Below, piece by piece: positions 30,972 through 40,034 of a stretch of 64,000 bases of DNA. Origin of the DNA: CAJXMH01 sp964001305 (GTDB lineage: Bacteria > Bacteroidota > Bacteroidia > Flavobacteriales_E > Vicingaceae); the NCBI GenBank assembly GCA_964001305.1, contig CAXFAI010000001.1, positions 77,235 through 141,234 on the forward strand, in the 5' to 3' direction. Under the pieces are notes generated by a model. The model searched no databases and was not told the origin of the DNA. It worked only from the letters and a program-made list of their open reading frames with translations. Made by a program: the position numbers and the translations under genes. How positions within the stretch are numbered: position 1 is the first letter of the stretch; each line of letters opens with the position of its first letter.

Positions 30972-33596
30972 ATGAATTTTAAAAACTATACTATAAAATC
31001 GCAAGAGGCTGTTCAGCAGGCACAACAATTAGCCATGAGCAAACAGCATCAGGCTATAGAAAATGGTCACTTATTGCAAGCTATACTTGAAGTAGATGAA
31101 AATGCAACTCCCTTTTTATTAAAAAAAATGGGAGTTAATGTAGACATACTCAAGCAAGCATTAGAACGAATTGTTAATGCATATCCTACCGTTTCAGGAG
31201 GTGATCAATACTTATCCAAAAAGGCAAGTGAAAGTCTAAACAAAGCAAATGATTACCTTAAAAAGTTTAAAGATGAATATGTATCCATTGAGCATTTACT
31301 TCTTGGACTTTTAAAAAGTGGAGATCAAGTTTCTCAACTGATGAAAGATAGTGGGGTTAACGAAAAAGACTTAATTCAAGCTATAGAAGAGTTGAGAAAA
31401 GGAGAGCGAGTTACCTCTCAAACCGCTGAAGACACTTACAATTCGTTGAATAAATATGCGAAAAATTTAAATCAACTCGCTAGCGAAAACAAGCTAGACC
31501 CGGTAATCGGAAGAGATGAAGAAATCAGACGCGTGCTTCAAATTCTTTCTAGAAGGACTAAAAATAACCCAATACTGATTGGAGAACCAGGCGTTGGTAA
31601 AACAGCCATTGCCGAAGGATTGGCGCACCGAATTATTGGTGGAGATGTCCCCGAAAACTTAAAAAGCAAACAAATCTATTCTTTAGATATGGGCTCTTTG
31701 GTTGCCGGGGCTAAATACAAAGGTGAATTTGAAGAAAGATTGAAATCAGTCGTTAAAGAAGTTACTACTGCCGAAGGTGAAATTGTTCTTTTTATTGATG
31801 AAATACACACCTTAGTTGGTGCCGGAGGTGGCGAAGGAGCTATGGATGCAGCAAACATCTTAAAACCTGCACTAGCTAGAGGCGAATTAAGAGCAATAGG
31901 TGCAACTACTTTAAATGAGTACCAAAAGTATTTTGAGAAAGACAAAGCATTAGAAAGACGTTTTCAAAAGGTTTTAATTGATGAGCCGAATACTGATGAT
32001 GCAGTATCCATTTTAAGAGGAATTAAAGAAAAATACGAAACACATCATAAAGTTCAAATCAAGGATGAAGCGATTATATCTGCGGTTGAGCTTTCTCAAC
32101 GCTACATTACAGATCGTTTTTTACCCGACAAGGCCATTGACTTGATTGATGAGGCTGCGGCTAAATTGCGTATGGAAATCAATTCAAAACCTGAAGAGTT
32201 AGATGAATTGGACCGTAAAGTTCGTCAGCTTGAAATAGAACGCGAAGCCATAAAGCGAGAGAAAGATCAAGCCAAATTGGATTTATTGAGCAAAGAAATT
32301 GCCAATTTGAATGAAAAAAGAAATGAGTTAAATGCCAAATGGCAAGCAGAAAGAGGGATAGTTGATGGCATCCAAAAGGCGAAGGAGAGTATAGACCAAT
32401 TTAAGTTTGAGGCAAAACAAGCTGAAAAAAGTGGCGATTATGAAAAAGTAGCCGAGCTTAGATATGGTAAAATCAAAGAGGCTGAATTAGAATTAGAGCA
32501 TTTTAAAGAAAAGCTAAGTAATCTAAAAAGTAAATCAACCCTAATTAAAGAAGAAGTTGATGCGGAAGAGATTGCAGATGTGGTAAGTCGATGGACTGGA
32601 ATACCTATTAGTAAAATGCTACAGAGCGAAAGAGAAAAACTGTTGCACTTGGAAGAAGAACTACATAAACGTGTTGTAGGACAAGAAGAGGCAATTCAAG
32701 CCGTATCTGATGCAGTAAGAAGAAGTCGAGCTGGAATGCAAGATGAAAAGAAACCCATAGGTTCTTTTATATTCCTAGGAACTACGGGAGTTGGTAAAAC
32801 TGAATTAGCTAAATCATTAAGTGATTACTTATTTAATGATGAAAATGCCATGACTCGAATTGACATGAGCGAATATCAAGAGCGACATGCTGTTTCTCGC
32901 TTAGTTGGAGCACCTCCCGGCTATGTGGGTTACGATGAAGGTGGACAGCTAACTGAAGCAGTTAGGAGACGCCCCTACTCTGTGATTCTCTTGGACGAAA
33001 TTGAAAAAGCACATCCCGATGTATTTAATATTCTGTTACAAGTCTTAGACGATGGGCGCTTAACAGATAATAAAGGAAGATTGGTCAATTTTAAGAACAC
33101 AATCATCATTATGACATCAAATCTGGGTTCACATATCATACAAGAAAATTATGAGAATAATAAAGATATTGACTCTGAATCACTTCAAGAAAGGACCAGA
33201 AAAGAAGTTCTGGACTTATTGAGAAAAACAATTCGACCAGAGTTTTTGAACCGAATTGACGAGACAATTATGTTTACTCCTTTAACGAAAGAAAACATTA
33301 AACAAATTGTAAGACTTCAATTGAAAGGAGTTCAAAAGATGGCAGCAAAAAATAATTTAATACTACAGCCATCTGAAGAGGTTGTTGAGTTTATTGCTGA
33401 ATTGGGTTATGATCCTCAATTTGGCGCAAGACCAGTGAAACGAGTAATTCAAAAACAAGTTTTGAATGAACTATCAAAAGCTATTCTCGGAAATAAAATA
33501 AAACCAGGAGATAAAGTAGTAATGGATGTTTTTGAAGATCAAGTTGTTTTCAGACAACCCATTGAGGATGAATTGAAAGAAGTAATTGGAAAATAA
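30972..33596 (+). CDS. clpB: ClpB disaggregase
   Basis: An 874-residue cytosolic AAA+ chaperone that works with DnaK to dissolve protein aggregates. In order: Clp N domain (1-145), first AAA+ (Walker A GEPGVGKT at 204-211, pore segment KYKGEFEERLK), coiled-coil middle domain (~400-530, charged heptads), second AAA+ (Walker A GTTGVGKT near 605, GAPPGYVGYDEGG pore loop, arginine-rich sensor 2 FGARPVKR). The length is normal for ClpB and the middle domain distinguishes it from ClpA/ClpC. No CIRCE-like element was seen in the 135-bp upstream gap. A terminator follows. Confidence 0.97.
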   Translation: MNFKNYTIKSQEAVQQAQQLAMSKQHQAIENGHLLQAILEVDENATPFLLKKMGVNVDILKQALERIVNAYPTVSGGDQYLSKKASESLNKANDYLKKFKDEYVSIEHLLLGLLKSGDQVSQLMKDSGVNEKDLIQAIEELRKGERVTSQTAEDTYNSLNKYAKNLNQLASENKLDPVIGRDEEIRRVLQILSRRTKNNPILIGEPGVGKTAIAEGLAHRIIGGDVPENLKSKQIYSLDMGSLVAGAKYKGEFEERLKSVVKEVTTAEGEIVLFIDEIHTLVGAGGGEGAMDAANILKPALARGELRAIGATTLNEYQKYFEKDKALERRFQKVLIDEPNTDDAVSILRGIKEKYETHHKVQIKDEAIISAVELSQRYITDRFLPDKAIDLIDEAAAKLRMEINSKPEELDELDRKVRQLEIEREAIKREKDQAKLDLLSKEIANLNEKRNELNAKWQAERGIVDGIQKAKESIDQFKFEAKQAEKSGDYEKVAELRYGKIKEAELELEHFKEKLSNLKSKSTLIKEEVDAEEIADVVSRWTGIPISKMLQSEREKLLHLEEELHKRVVGQEEAIQAVSDAVRRSRAGMQDEKKPIGSFIFLGTTGVGKTELAKSLSDYLFNDENAMTRIDMSEYQERHAVSRLVGAPPGYVGYDEGGQLTEAVRRRPYSVILLDEIEKAHPDVFNILLQVLDDGRLTDNKGRLVNFKNTIIIMTSNLGSHIIQENYENNKDIDSESLQERTRKEVLDLLRKTIRPEFLNRIDETIMFTPLTKENIKQIVRLQLKGVQKMAAKNNLILQPSEEVVEFIAELGYDPQFGARPVKRVIQKQVLNELSKAILGNKIKPGDKVVMDVFEDQVVFRQPIEDELKEVIGK

Positions 33597-33613
33597 AAAA
33601 GTTCTTAAAATTT

Positions 33614-33641
33614 AAAGGGTGCTTAAAAACAAGCACCCTTT
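33614..33641 (+). terminator. Rho-independent terminator after clpB
   Basis: An 11-bp stem (AAAGGGTGCTT at 33614-33624, AAGCACCCTTT at 33631-33641) with a 6-nt loop and T-rich tail, 17 bp after the clpB stop. Confidence 0.88.
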
Positions 33642-33674
33642 TGTATTTTTGAGAGAAATAAAATTGATCAAACT

Positions 33675-34217
33675 ATGAAAGTTTTAAAGTGGATACTCAT
33701 TGTCCTTATTGTTTTAGCAGTTGCGGCCTACGGTGGTTTTCAATACATGAAAAGCGAAACTAAAAAACATAGCCCACAAGACACGGCTATTTATGAAGCC
33801 GATCAATTTAAAATCAAGGTTGAATACTCTAGACCTTACAAAAAAGGTAGAGAAATTTTTGGTGGTCTTGTTCCTTATGAAGAGGTTTGGAGAACAGGTG
33901 CAAATGAACCAACAACTTTAACCGTAAATCAAGACATTCAATTTGGGGATGAAGAATTGAAAGCTGGTACATATACCTTATGGACGATTCCTTATACTTC
34001 TCAATGGACCATTATAGTCAATAGTAAAATGTATGGATGGGGAGTTGGTTGGGATAGCAAGCCTTCTCGAGATCCGAAGTATGATGTTTTAAAAATAAAT
34101 GTTCCAGTTCAAGAATTAAACGATGTAGTAGAGCAGTTTACGATTGACTTTGAATACCATGTAAATTTGAGTATGGCTTGGGATAAATCAAAAGTTATGG
34201 TACCGATTATGTACTAG
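33675..34217 (+). CDS. DUF2911-family membrane-anchored protein
   Basis: A 180-residue protein with one N-terminal membrane helix (residues 4-24, ILIVLIVLAVAAYGGF) and a periplasmic DUF2911 domain. Marks of the family are KVEYSRPYKKGREIFGGLVP, EVWRTGANEPTTLT, KAGTYTLWTIP and WGVGWDSKPSRDP. The domain is common in Bacteroidota and has no known function. It lies 34 bp after the clpB terminator and 11 bp before an AsmA-like gene, so those two are likely co-transcribed. Confidence 0.85.
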   Translation: MKVLKWILIVLIVLAVAAYGGFQYMKSETKKHSPQDTAIYEADQFKIKVEYSRPYKKGREIFGGLVPYEEVWRTGANEPTTLTVNQDIQFGDEELKAGTYTLWTIPYTSQWTIIVNSKMYGWGVGWDSKPSRDPKYDVLKINVPVQELNDVVEQFTIDFEYHVNLSMAWDKSKVMVPIMY

Positions 34218-34228
34218 TTTTTAAAAAA

Positions 34229-35752
34229 TTGAAAAAGCTTGCTCTATTTAGTTTATTGCTTGTTGTTCTCCTAATCACAGGCTTCTTTGTTATCAACCCG
34301 ATTGCAAAATACTATTTAAATAAGGAGATTTCTAAATTTGAAAAGCAAGAAAACATTCTATTCTACGGCTTAGAGATTGACATCTTTCAGAATTGCTTTT
34401 CTATAGACTCTTTAAGTTCTAATAACAAAGACAGCTTACATACTTTTTCAGCTAAAGGTCTTTCCATTAAGGGAATTGACTACTTAGCACTATTAAAAGA
34501 CGCTCATATTTCCTTAGACTCTTTTTCAATTAAATCGGTTGAGTATCAATTAAAAATAGATAGTGTTGAAGAATTGAAATCAGATGAATCAAAAGTCAAT
34601 TCTCAATCTAAATTTAACCACATTACTATCAGTCATTTCAAAGTTAATAGCCTTGATGCTCATTTTGAAACAAAATCAAAAGAAGAAAATGCAATTAATC
34701 AACTAAGCAATTTGTACTTAGAAACTTCCGGACTTGAACTAATGCTCAATGATTCTTCTAAGATTAAAAGTTTTGAAAAAATAAAACTACATGCTGATTC
34801 TTTTAGTCACAATAGAGAGCATTTACAGTTTAGCTTTAAAAATATGCAACTACATAATGATTCGATTCAGTTGGTTGATTTTCTTATAAAAACGAAGAAA
34901 GACTATGAATTTAGACATCGAAAGACTTCGTTGGATGCTAAAATTGAGGACATTAGAATAGAGTTAGCGCTACAAGAGTTGTTGAGAGAAAATACGTTTA
35001 ATGTATTTAAAGTTGAATTAGATCAATATCAAGTGCAAGCGCATATGGACAAGCGAAAGCCATCTGATGAAGAAATCAAATCAGGTTTGCATAATTCATT
35101 AATGAATTTAGCTGTAACCCTAAATTTAGATAGTTTTATCGCTAAAAATGGACATATTTCTTACTCAGAACAAGTAAAAAATAGCCCAAAGAGAGGTAAA
35201 GTGTTTTTTACAGATGTGCTCATTTCTGCAACAAATTTGACCAATAAAGAATCAAAGTTGGTCTCTAATCCCATCGCTATACTAGACCTAAGAGGAAATT
35301 TAATGGGTGAAGGTGATTTGAAAGCGCATGTTCAATTTGATTTGAAAAGTGAATTGGGAGCGCATAGACTAAAAGGCAGCTTAGGAAAAATGGACTTAAC
35401 TTCATTAAATGAAGTACTAAAACCCATTGTTTTTGTTGATTTTAAAAGTGGACAATGCGAGCAGCTAATTTTCAACTTTTCGGCAAATCAAAATGAAGCC
35501 AAAGGAGATTTAGACTTTTATTATCAAAATATGAAGATCCAATTCCATAGCAGACAAAATATAAAAAGACCTGCAATAATTACGAAATTGGGAACAGGTT
35601 TAGTAAATGCATTAGTAGTTAGACGTAACAATCCTATGAATGACAAATTCAAACATGGTTCAATTGATTTTCAAAGAGATAAGACCAAATCCATCTTTAA
35701 TTTTTGGTGGAAATCTGTATTCACAGGAATGGCTAACACCATTGTCAATTAA
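34229..35752 (+). CDS. AsmA/DUF748-like membrane-anchored protein
   Basis: 507 residues with a single N-terminal membrane helix (LALFSLLLVVLLITGFFVI) and a long beta-rich, low-Cys body. Repeating patterns such as LSIKGIDYLALLKDAHISLD and LNLDSFIAKNGHISYSE recall the AsmA/DUF748 (bridge-like lipid transfer) family, with weak support. A plausible role is phospholipid or envelope maintenance between membranes. The start is TTG at 34229, the only codon that keeps the membrane anchor. The 3' end overlaps the convergent OmpA gene by 4 bp. Confidence 0.6.
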   Translation: MKKLALFSLLLVVLLITGFFVINPIAKYYLNKEISKFEKQENILFYGLEIDIFQNCFSIDSLSSNNKDSLHTFSAKGLSIKGIDYLALLKDAHISLDSFSIKSVEYQLKIDSVEELKSDESKVNSQSKFNHITISHFKVNSLDAHFETKSKEENAINQLSNLYLETSGLELMLNDSSKIKSFEKIKLHADSFSHNREHLQFSFKNMQLHNDSIQLVDFLIKTKKDYEFRHRKTSLDAKIEDIRIELALQELLRENTFNVFKVELDQYQVQAHMDKRKPSDEEIKSGLHNSLMNLAVTLNLDSFIAKNGHISYSEQVKNSPKRGKVFFTDVLISATNLTNKESKLVSNPIAILDLRGNLMGEGDLKAHVQFDLKSELGAHRLKGSLGKMDLTSLNEVLKPIVFVDFKSGQCEQLIFNFSANQNEAKGDLDFYYQNMKIQFHSRQNIKRPAIITKLGTGLVNALVVRRNNPMNDKFKHGSIDFQRDKTKSIFNFWWKSVFTGMANTIVN

Positions 35753-37008
35753 AATTTCAATTGAAATTCTACTCTTCTGTTTTCAAACCTTGAAGCTTCA
35801 TCCAGATTACTTTGAAGAGGGCTACTCTCCCCTTTTCCACTGATACTGAGTCTTTCTGGGTTTATTTGATTTTGAACTAAGAACGTTCGAACTGCCTTAG
35901 CACGATTAATGGACAAAGTCATATTTTCTTCATCGCTTCCAACATCATCGGTATGTCCAATGATTAGCACCTGAAGACTTCCCATTTTTTTCAATAAGTC
36001 AACCAATTGGTTCAACTGCTTATAAGACTCTTCTCTTATAATAGCTTCATTCGTATTGAACTGAACTTTTAAATCGAATTGAAGTTTATCATCTACTTCA
36101 CCCAAGTATTTCTTATCCCACTTATTAAGCTCTTTTTTAACGTACGCGGACACCAATTTCTCTGCTTGAGGTATTCGTTTTCCTTTTGATGAAAGAGATT
36201 TTGCTCTAATTAAAACAGCCGAGTCATAAATACGATCCCCAACATCGGCAATAGCTATTTTAAAATGATAACTTCTTCCTTCTTTAAGTAAAACTTTAGC
36301 TTTTAAGGGAATGGTAAACCCATCAAACTGAAACAATTGAGCTCTCATGGCCATGGCCTTATGGTTTTGCCAAAACTCATTGGAATGAACATGTAAAAAA
36401 TCAGAAGGCAAAAAGTACTGCTCGTTTCTCCTGTGGTTTACATTATCAATACTAACTGTTGTTCTACCATCAGGTAAAAGAGCAATATTTCTTGGATAAA
36501 TAGACTTTGAACCATTCTCTTTAATAAAGAAGCCAAATACGTCATTTACTCCTTTATTTACATATTCTGGGTATTCTTCAGAAGCAAAAATGTATTCAAA
36601 TTCTAAACTGTCTCTCAAGGCAATTAAATCGAACTCAAGTACTGCTGCATCTGTAGTTGGAGCAGTAGAGATAGCTTGAAGATTTATGTCTCTTCTTGCC
36701 GAAGTACGACTGCCTTCATCTATTTTATCATTTGGACCCTGAGCATCAAAAACATTTCCTGTAGATAAAATAATGCCACTATCAATCAATGCTTCAGGCC
36801 AATCGTTGTAAAATGCACCAATAGACTGAGTACTGCCAGTAAATTGCACATTTTCAATGATTAAATCACTTTGATTTCCTAATAAAAGCTCTATTACTAA
36901 AAGCTCAGCACTCTTAGTCGTATCTAATGAAATCATTTGGGCTTGAAGCGCACTTAAAAAAAGATAGACTAAGCCAAAAAGAAAAAGTTTTGTTGATTTA
37001 ATTCCCAT
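35749..37008 (-). CDS. Choice-of-anchor L and OmpA-domain outer-membrane protein
   Basis: A 419-residue exported protein (signal peptide 1-23, ends LQAQ). Residues ~35-285 are a choice-of-anchor L domain (GIILSTGNVFDAQGPND, YIFASEEYPEYV, DVFGFFIKENG). Residues ~300-419 are an OmpA C-terminal domain that should bind peptidoglycan (VQFNTNEAII, IIGHTDDVGSDEENM, SINRAKAVRTFL, GKGESSP, ENRRVEFQL). No transmembrane barrel is evident, so it may be periplasmic or lipid-free surface-linked. Its start overlaps the prohibitin-like gene by 11 bp, indicating an operon. Confidence 0.85.
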   Translation of the reverse strand: MGIKSTKLFLFGLVYLFLSALQAQMISLDTTKSAELLVIELLLGNQSDLIIENVQFTGSTQSIGAFYNDWPEALIDSGIILSTGNVFDAQGPNDKIDEGSRTSARRDINLQAISTAPTTDAAVLEFDLIALRDSLEFEYIFASEEYPEYVNKGVNDVFGFFIKENGSKSIYPRNIALLPDGRTTVSIDNVNHRRNEQYFLPSDFLHVHSNEFWQNHKAMAMRAQLFQFDGFTIPLKAKVLLKEGRSYHFKIAIADVGDRIYDSAVLIRAKSLSSKGKRIPQAEKLVSAYVKKELNKWDKKYLGEVDDKLQFDLKVQFNTNEAIIREESYKQLNQLVDLLKKMGSLQVLIIGHTDDVGSDEENMTLSINRAKAVRTFLVQNQINPERLSISGKGESSPLQSNLDEASRFENRRVEFQLKF

Positions 37009-37840
37009 TTAAAATTAATGGTAAACCATCATCGCCACCACCAATAACTACAATTTTAGAATTTGATGATTTAGCTAGCTCTTCCGTAGCTGATATTCCT
37101 TTTTCACGTAAAATGTTATCGGTAATAGAGGCACTTAAAATACGGTTCGCTGCGGCTTTTCCTTCTGCATCAATTCTTCTTCTTTCTGCTTCTTTTTTCT
37201 CCTTCTCTATTAAATAATCATATTTCTGTGCTTCCTGCTCCGCCGCAAGTTTCGTTTCAATAGATTCTTTTATGGTTTTAGGGAGCTTCACCGAACGAAA
37301 AAGCATAGCTTCTAAAATCACATTGTTTTCAGATAATACAGCTCTAGTATTTTCTTCAATTGTTGTTTCAATTTCTTGTCGTTTGGAAGCGTATAATTCT
37401 TCAGGTGTATACTGACCAACTATTTCTCTAACTGCTGACCGAAGCTCCGGACGGACCAACCTTTCTACGTAGCCCATTTGAAATGACTCATACAAATACC
37501 CAATTCGACTAGGATCTGGTTTGTACCTTAAAGAAACATCTAAACTAATCGACAAACCATCTTTAGATAGAACATCCATAGTTTCTTCGATTTGTTGCTC
37601 TGAGATATCGAATTTAATCAGCTCATCCCATGGAGCAATAATATTGTATCCCGAACCTTTTACATGATCTTTATCGATTCCTTTGTTCACTATTTTCTTA
37701 AAAACTACTCCTCTTTCTGTTGGTCCTAAAAGAACAAAAATGTTCGAAAAGAAAACGAGAAGTATAATTACTACAACCCCTATGATAATAAAGGGTCTCA
37801 ATTTAGCAGGGTCAAATGACGGTTGATCGTATTGGCTCAT
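36998..37840 (-). CDS. Prohibitin-family (SPFH) membrane protein
   Basis: 280 residues. One membrane helix (residues 13-35, FIIIGVVVIILLVFF), an SPFH/band 7 domain (GPTERGVVFKKIVNKGI, SLDVSLRYKPDPSRIGYLYE, LRSAVREIVGQYTPEELY) and a C-terminal coiled coil (KLAAEQEAQKYDYLIEKEKK, AERRRIDAEGKAAANRI). It resembles prohibitin rather than flotillin or HflC. Such proteins form large membrane rings and modulate membrane proteases. First gene of a two-gene operon with the OmpA protein. Confidence 0.9.
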   Translation of the reverse strand: MSQYDQPSFDPAKLRPFIIIGVVVIILLVFFSNIFVLLGPTERGVVFKKIVNKGIDKDHVKGSGYNIIAPWDELIKFDISEQQIEETMDVLSKDGLSISLDVSLRYKPDPSRIGYLYESFQMGYVERLVRPELRSAVREIVGQYTPEELYASKRQEIETTIEENTRAVLSENNVILEAMLFRSVKLPKTIKESIETKLAAEQEAQKYDYLIEKEKKEAERRRIDAEGKAAANRILSASITDNILREKGISATEELAKSSNSKIVVIGGGDDGLPLILNGN

Positions 37841-37974
37841 ATATATTCAATTTAAAGTCAAAGGTAATACGGATTAGTAAGCTTTGGTAATTTTGAACAC
37901 ATTACTTCCTTTCTTTAATTTCTATTTTGCAAAGTATGATAAACTCAACCTTTTAAATTTAATTACAGGAAATT

Positions 37975-39990
37975 TTGAATATCACTAAAAACAATATTTT
38001 CAATCAATATAGTGGATTCATTTTCGTTATTTTTCTAAGTATATCTGCACTGATATTCAGTAATGATTTGTTAGACGATACACAGCCTGTTCGCTTTTTA
38101 AGCCTAAGTATCGTTTGTTCTATTTTTAATTTCGTTCTACTTTTTAGAAAAACAGCTACTCTAAGAAGCCCAGTTTTTCTTGGTCTACTTCTTTTAAATT
38201 TGATTTTAAGTTTAATCTCCTCAATTAATTCAATTATTTTGAGTGAGGCCTTTTACGAAATATCTAAAATATTCTTTCAGCTAAATATCATTTTAATATC
38301 CTTTCAATTATTTAAAGAATCCAATTTTACTTTTAAGAAGGATAACTCAATAATTCCATATTTCTATTTACTTGTATTTTTTCAACTTCTTGTATTAGTT
38401 GGAGTTTTATACTCTATAAATTCATTAGGGTTAGTTCAGGTCTTAAATGGAGTCAAGCCTTATGGTGGTTTTTTTATAAATCCTAACTTGAATAGTCAAG
38501 TGCTTTTAGTTGGATGCTTGTTTCTTTACTACTCGCTTACACTTCTGACGCAATCTAAACTGAAATTTCTTTGTGTAAGCTTGATTGTTATTTCAATAGT
38601 TGCCTTATGGCTTCTTGGCTCCCTTACTGCTTTGACTGCCTTAATAGTTAATGTAATACTATTTCTCTATTTCAAACTATCCTCAAAATACAAACGTTTT
38701 TTTATCATAAGTTCTTTAATTGCAATGGTACTTTCTTTGTTCTTAATCAGTAACAAAGGCATTGATAATATCTTAGAACGTAATTCAGTCATTCAGCGAA
38801 AAGCATTATGGACTAGTAGTTTGGAAATGATTAAAGAAAAGCCGTTGAAAGGACATGGTATTTCTAATTGGAGATTGCTTTACCTTCAATATATAAAAGG
38901 TGATCAAGCTAAAAATGTTTTACAAAACTCTTCTGGCAGTATTTTATTCAATAAACCTCATAATGATTATTTATGGGTTTTTACTGAAGGAGGTATTTTT
39001 CTGCTTATAATAACCCTGCTTATTGACTTCTTTTCTCTTAAATATTGCTACTTAAATCTAAAACATAGTAAAGGGCTTAAACAGCTTTTGTTTTTAGTAC
39101 TTTTTTTAGCCCTTACCGATTATATCATCTTTAAGCTATATAGCTACCCCAAAGATCGAATAGAGCATTTAATCATTCATAGCTTTCTTTTAGCTATTTT
39201 ACTAACCTTTGATAATAGAAGTAGAAGCTTTAAGTTATCCAAATCATTTAGACTTTTACTTTTATTATGTCTGCTTGTAATTTCTGTAACAATTAGCTTT
39301 TTCGGTTTTAAGCGGTTACAGTCTGAATGGCATATGAATAAGGTAATCGTCAATCAAAAAATTTCTCAATTTCAACAAGTAACCAATCATGCTCAAAAAG
39401 CCTATTCAAATTACTATCAAATTTCGAGTATAGGAACGCCGGTAAAGTGGTTTGAAGGTTTAGGAAAAATGCATTTAGGATTGCATGAACAAGCACATAA
39501 GCGATTTTTGAGTGCTCACCAAACACATCCGAATCATTTACATGTTTTAAATAACTTAGGAACCACTTATTCAATTCAAAATCAAATTGATTCTGCCTTA
39601 TTTTTTTACAATTCAGCATTAAAATTGAACCCTAGTTTCAATGAATCAAGAATGAATTTGAGTGCCATTTATTTTAATCAAAGAAAATACGATCAAGCAT
39701 TTGAAGAAATAAAAAAAATCCCATTGACTTATACAAATCAGAGCTTCCCATTTTACATAAATAAAATTATTCATCGCAGTATTGGGCAACAATTTGACAG
39801 TCTTATGATTAAAAATGGATTTTCATTCAGCATCAATCCAAATGCAGATAGTCCTGTAAACCCTTATTTTTTCTTCTATAAAATTTCAATTAGTCAACAA
39901 GTATCGGTGCTTCGCTTCACGGACTTTATTATCCAATCGTACAAAGCAAATCTTATTCAATTAAATATTGTAACAGGTAAATTGTATTAG
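37975..39990 (+). CDS. O-antigen ligase/polymerase-family protein with TPR tail
   Basis: A 671-residue membrane protein. The first ~440 residues hold about 12 membrane segments and the Wzy_C/WaaL-type periplasmic loop (RKALWTSSLEMIKEKPLKGH, NKPHNDYLWVFTEGG). After residue ~455 come TPR-like helices (HVLNNLGTTYSIQNQIDSAL, FYNSALKLNPSFNESRMNL). Family members join or polymerise glycans at the outer face of the inner membrane; some modify proteins. The substrate is unknown. The start is TTG at 37975, no ATG being available before the first helix. It is followed by a T9SS cargo gene and may be linked to T9SS A-LPS glycan or to the EPS locus beyond it. Confidence 0.8.
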   Translation: MNITKNNIFNQYSGFIFVIFLSISALIFSNDLLDDTQPVRFLSLSIVCSIFNFVLLFRKTATLRSPVFLGLLLLNLILSLISSINSIILSEAFYEISKIFFQLNIILISFQLFKESNFTFKKDNSIIPYFYLLVFFQLLVLVGVLYSINSLGLVQVLNGVKPYGGFFINPNLNSQVLLVGCLFLYYSLTLLTQSKLKFLCVSLIVISIVALWLLGSLTALTALIVNVILFLYFKLSSKYKRFFIISSLIAMVLSLFLISNKGIDNILERNSVIQRKALWTSSLEMIKEKPLKGHGISNWRLLYLQYIKGDQAKNVLQNSSGSILFNKPHNDYLWVFTEGGIFLLIITLLIDFFSLKYCYLNLKHSKGLKQLLFLVLFLALTDYIIFKLYSYPKDRIEHLIIHSFLLAILLTFDNRSRSFKLSKSFRLLLLLCLLVISVTISFFGFKRLQSEWHMNKVIVNQKISQFQQVTNHAQKAYSNYYQISSIGTPVKWFEGLGKMHLGLHEQAHKRFLSAHQTHPNHLHVLNNLGTTYSIQNQIDSALFFYNSALKLNPSFNESRMNLSAIYFNQRKYDQAFEEIKKIPLTYTNQSFPFYINKIIHRSIGQQFDSLMIKNGFSFSINPNADSPVNPYFFFYKISISQQVSVLRFTDFIIQSYKANLIQLNIVTGKLY

Positions 39991-40034
39991 AATTAGAATA
40001 GTATTTTTGAAATTCAATTAACAAACTACTATAT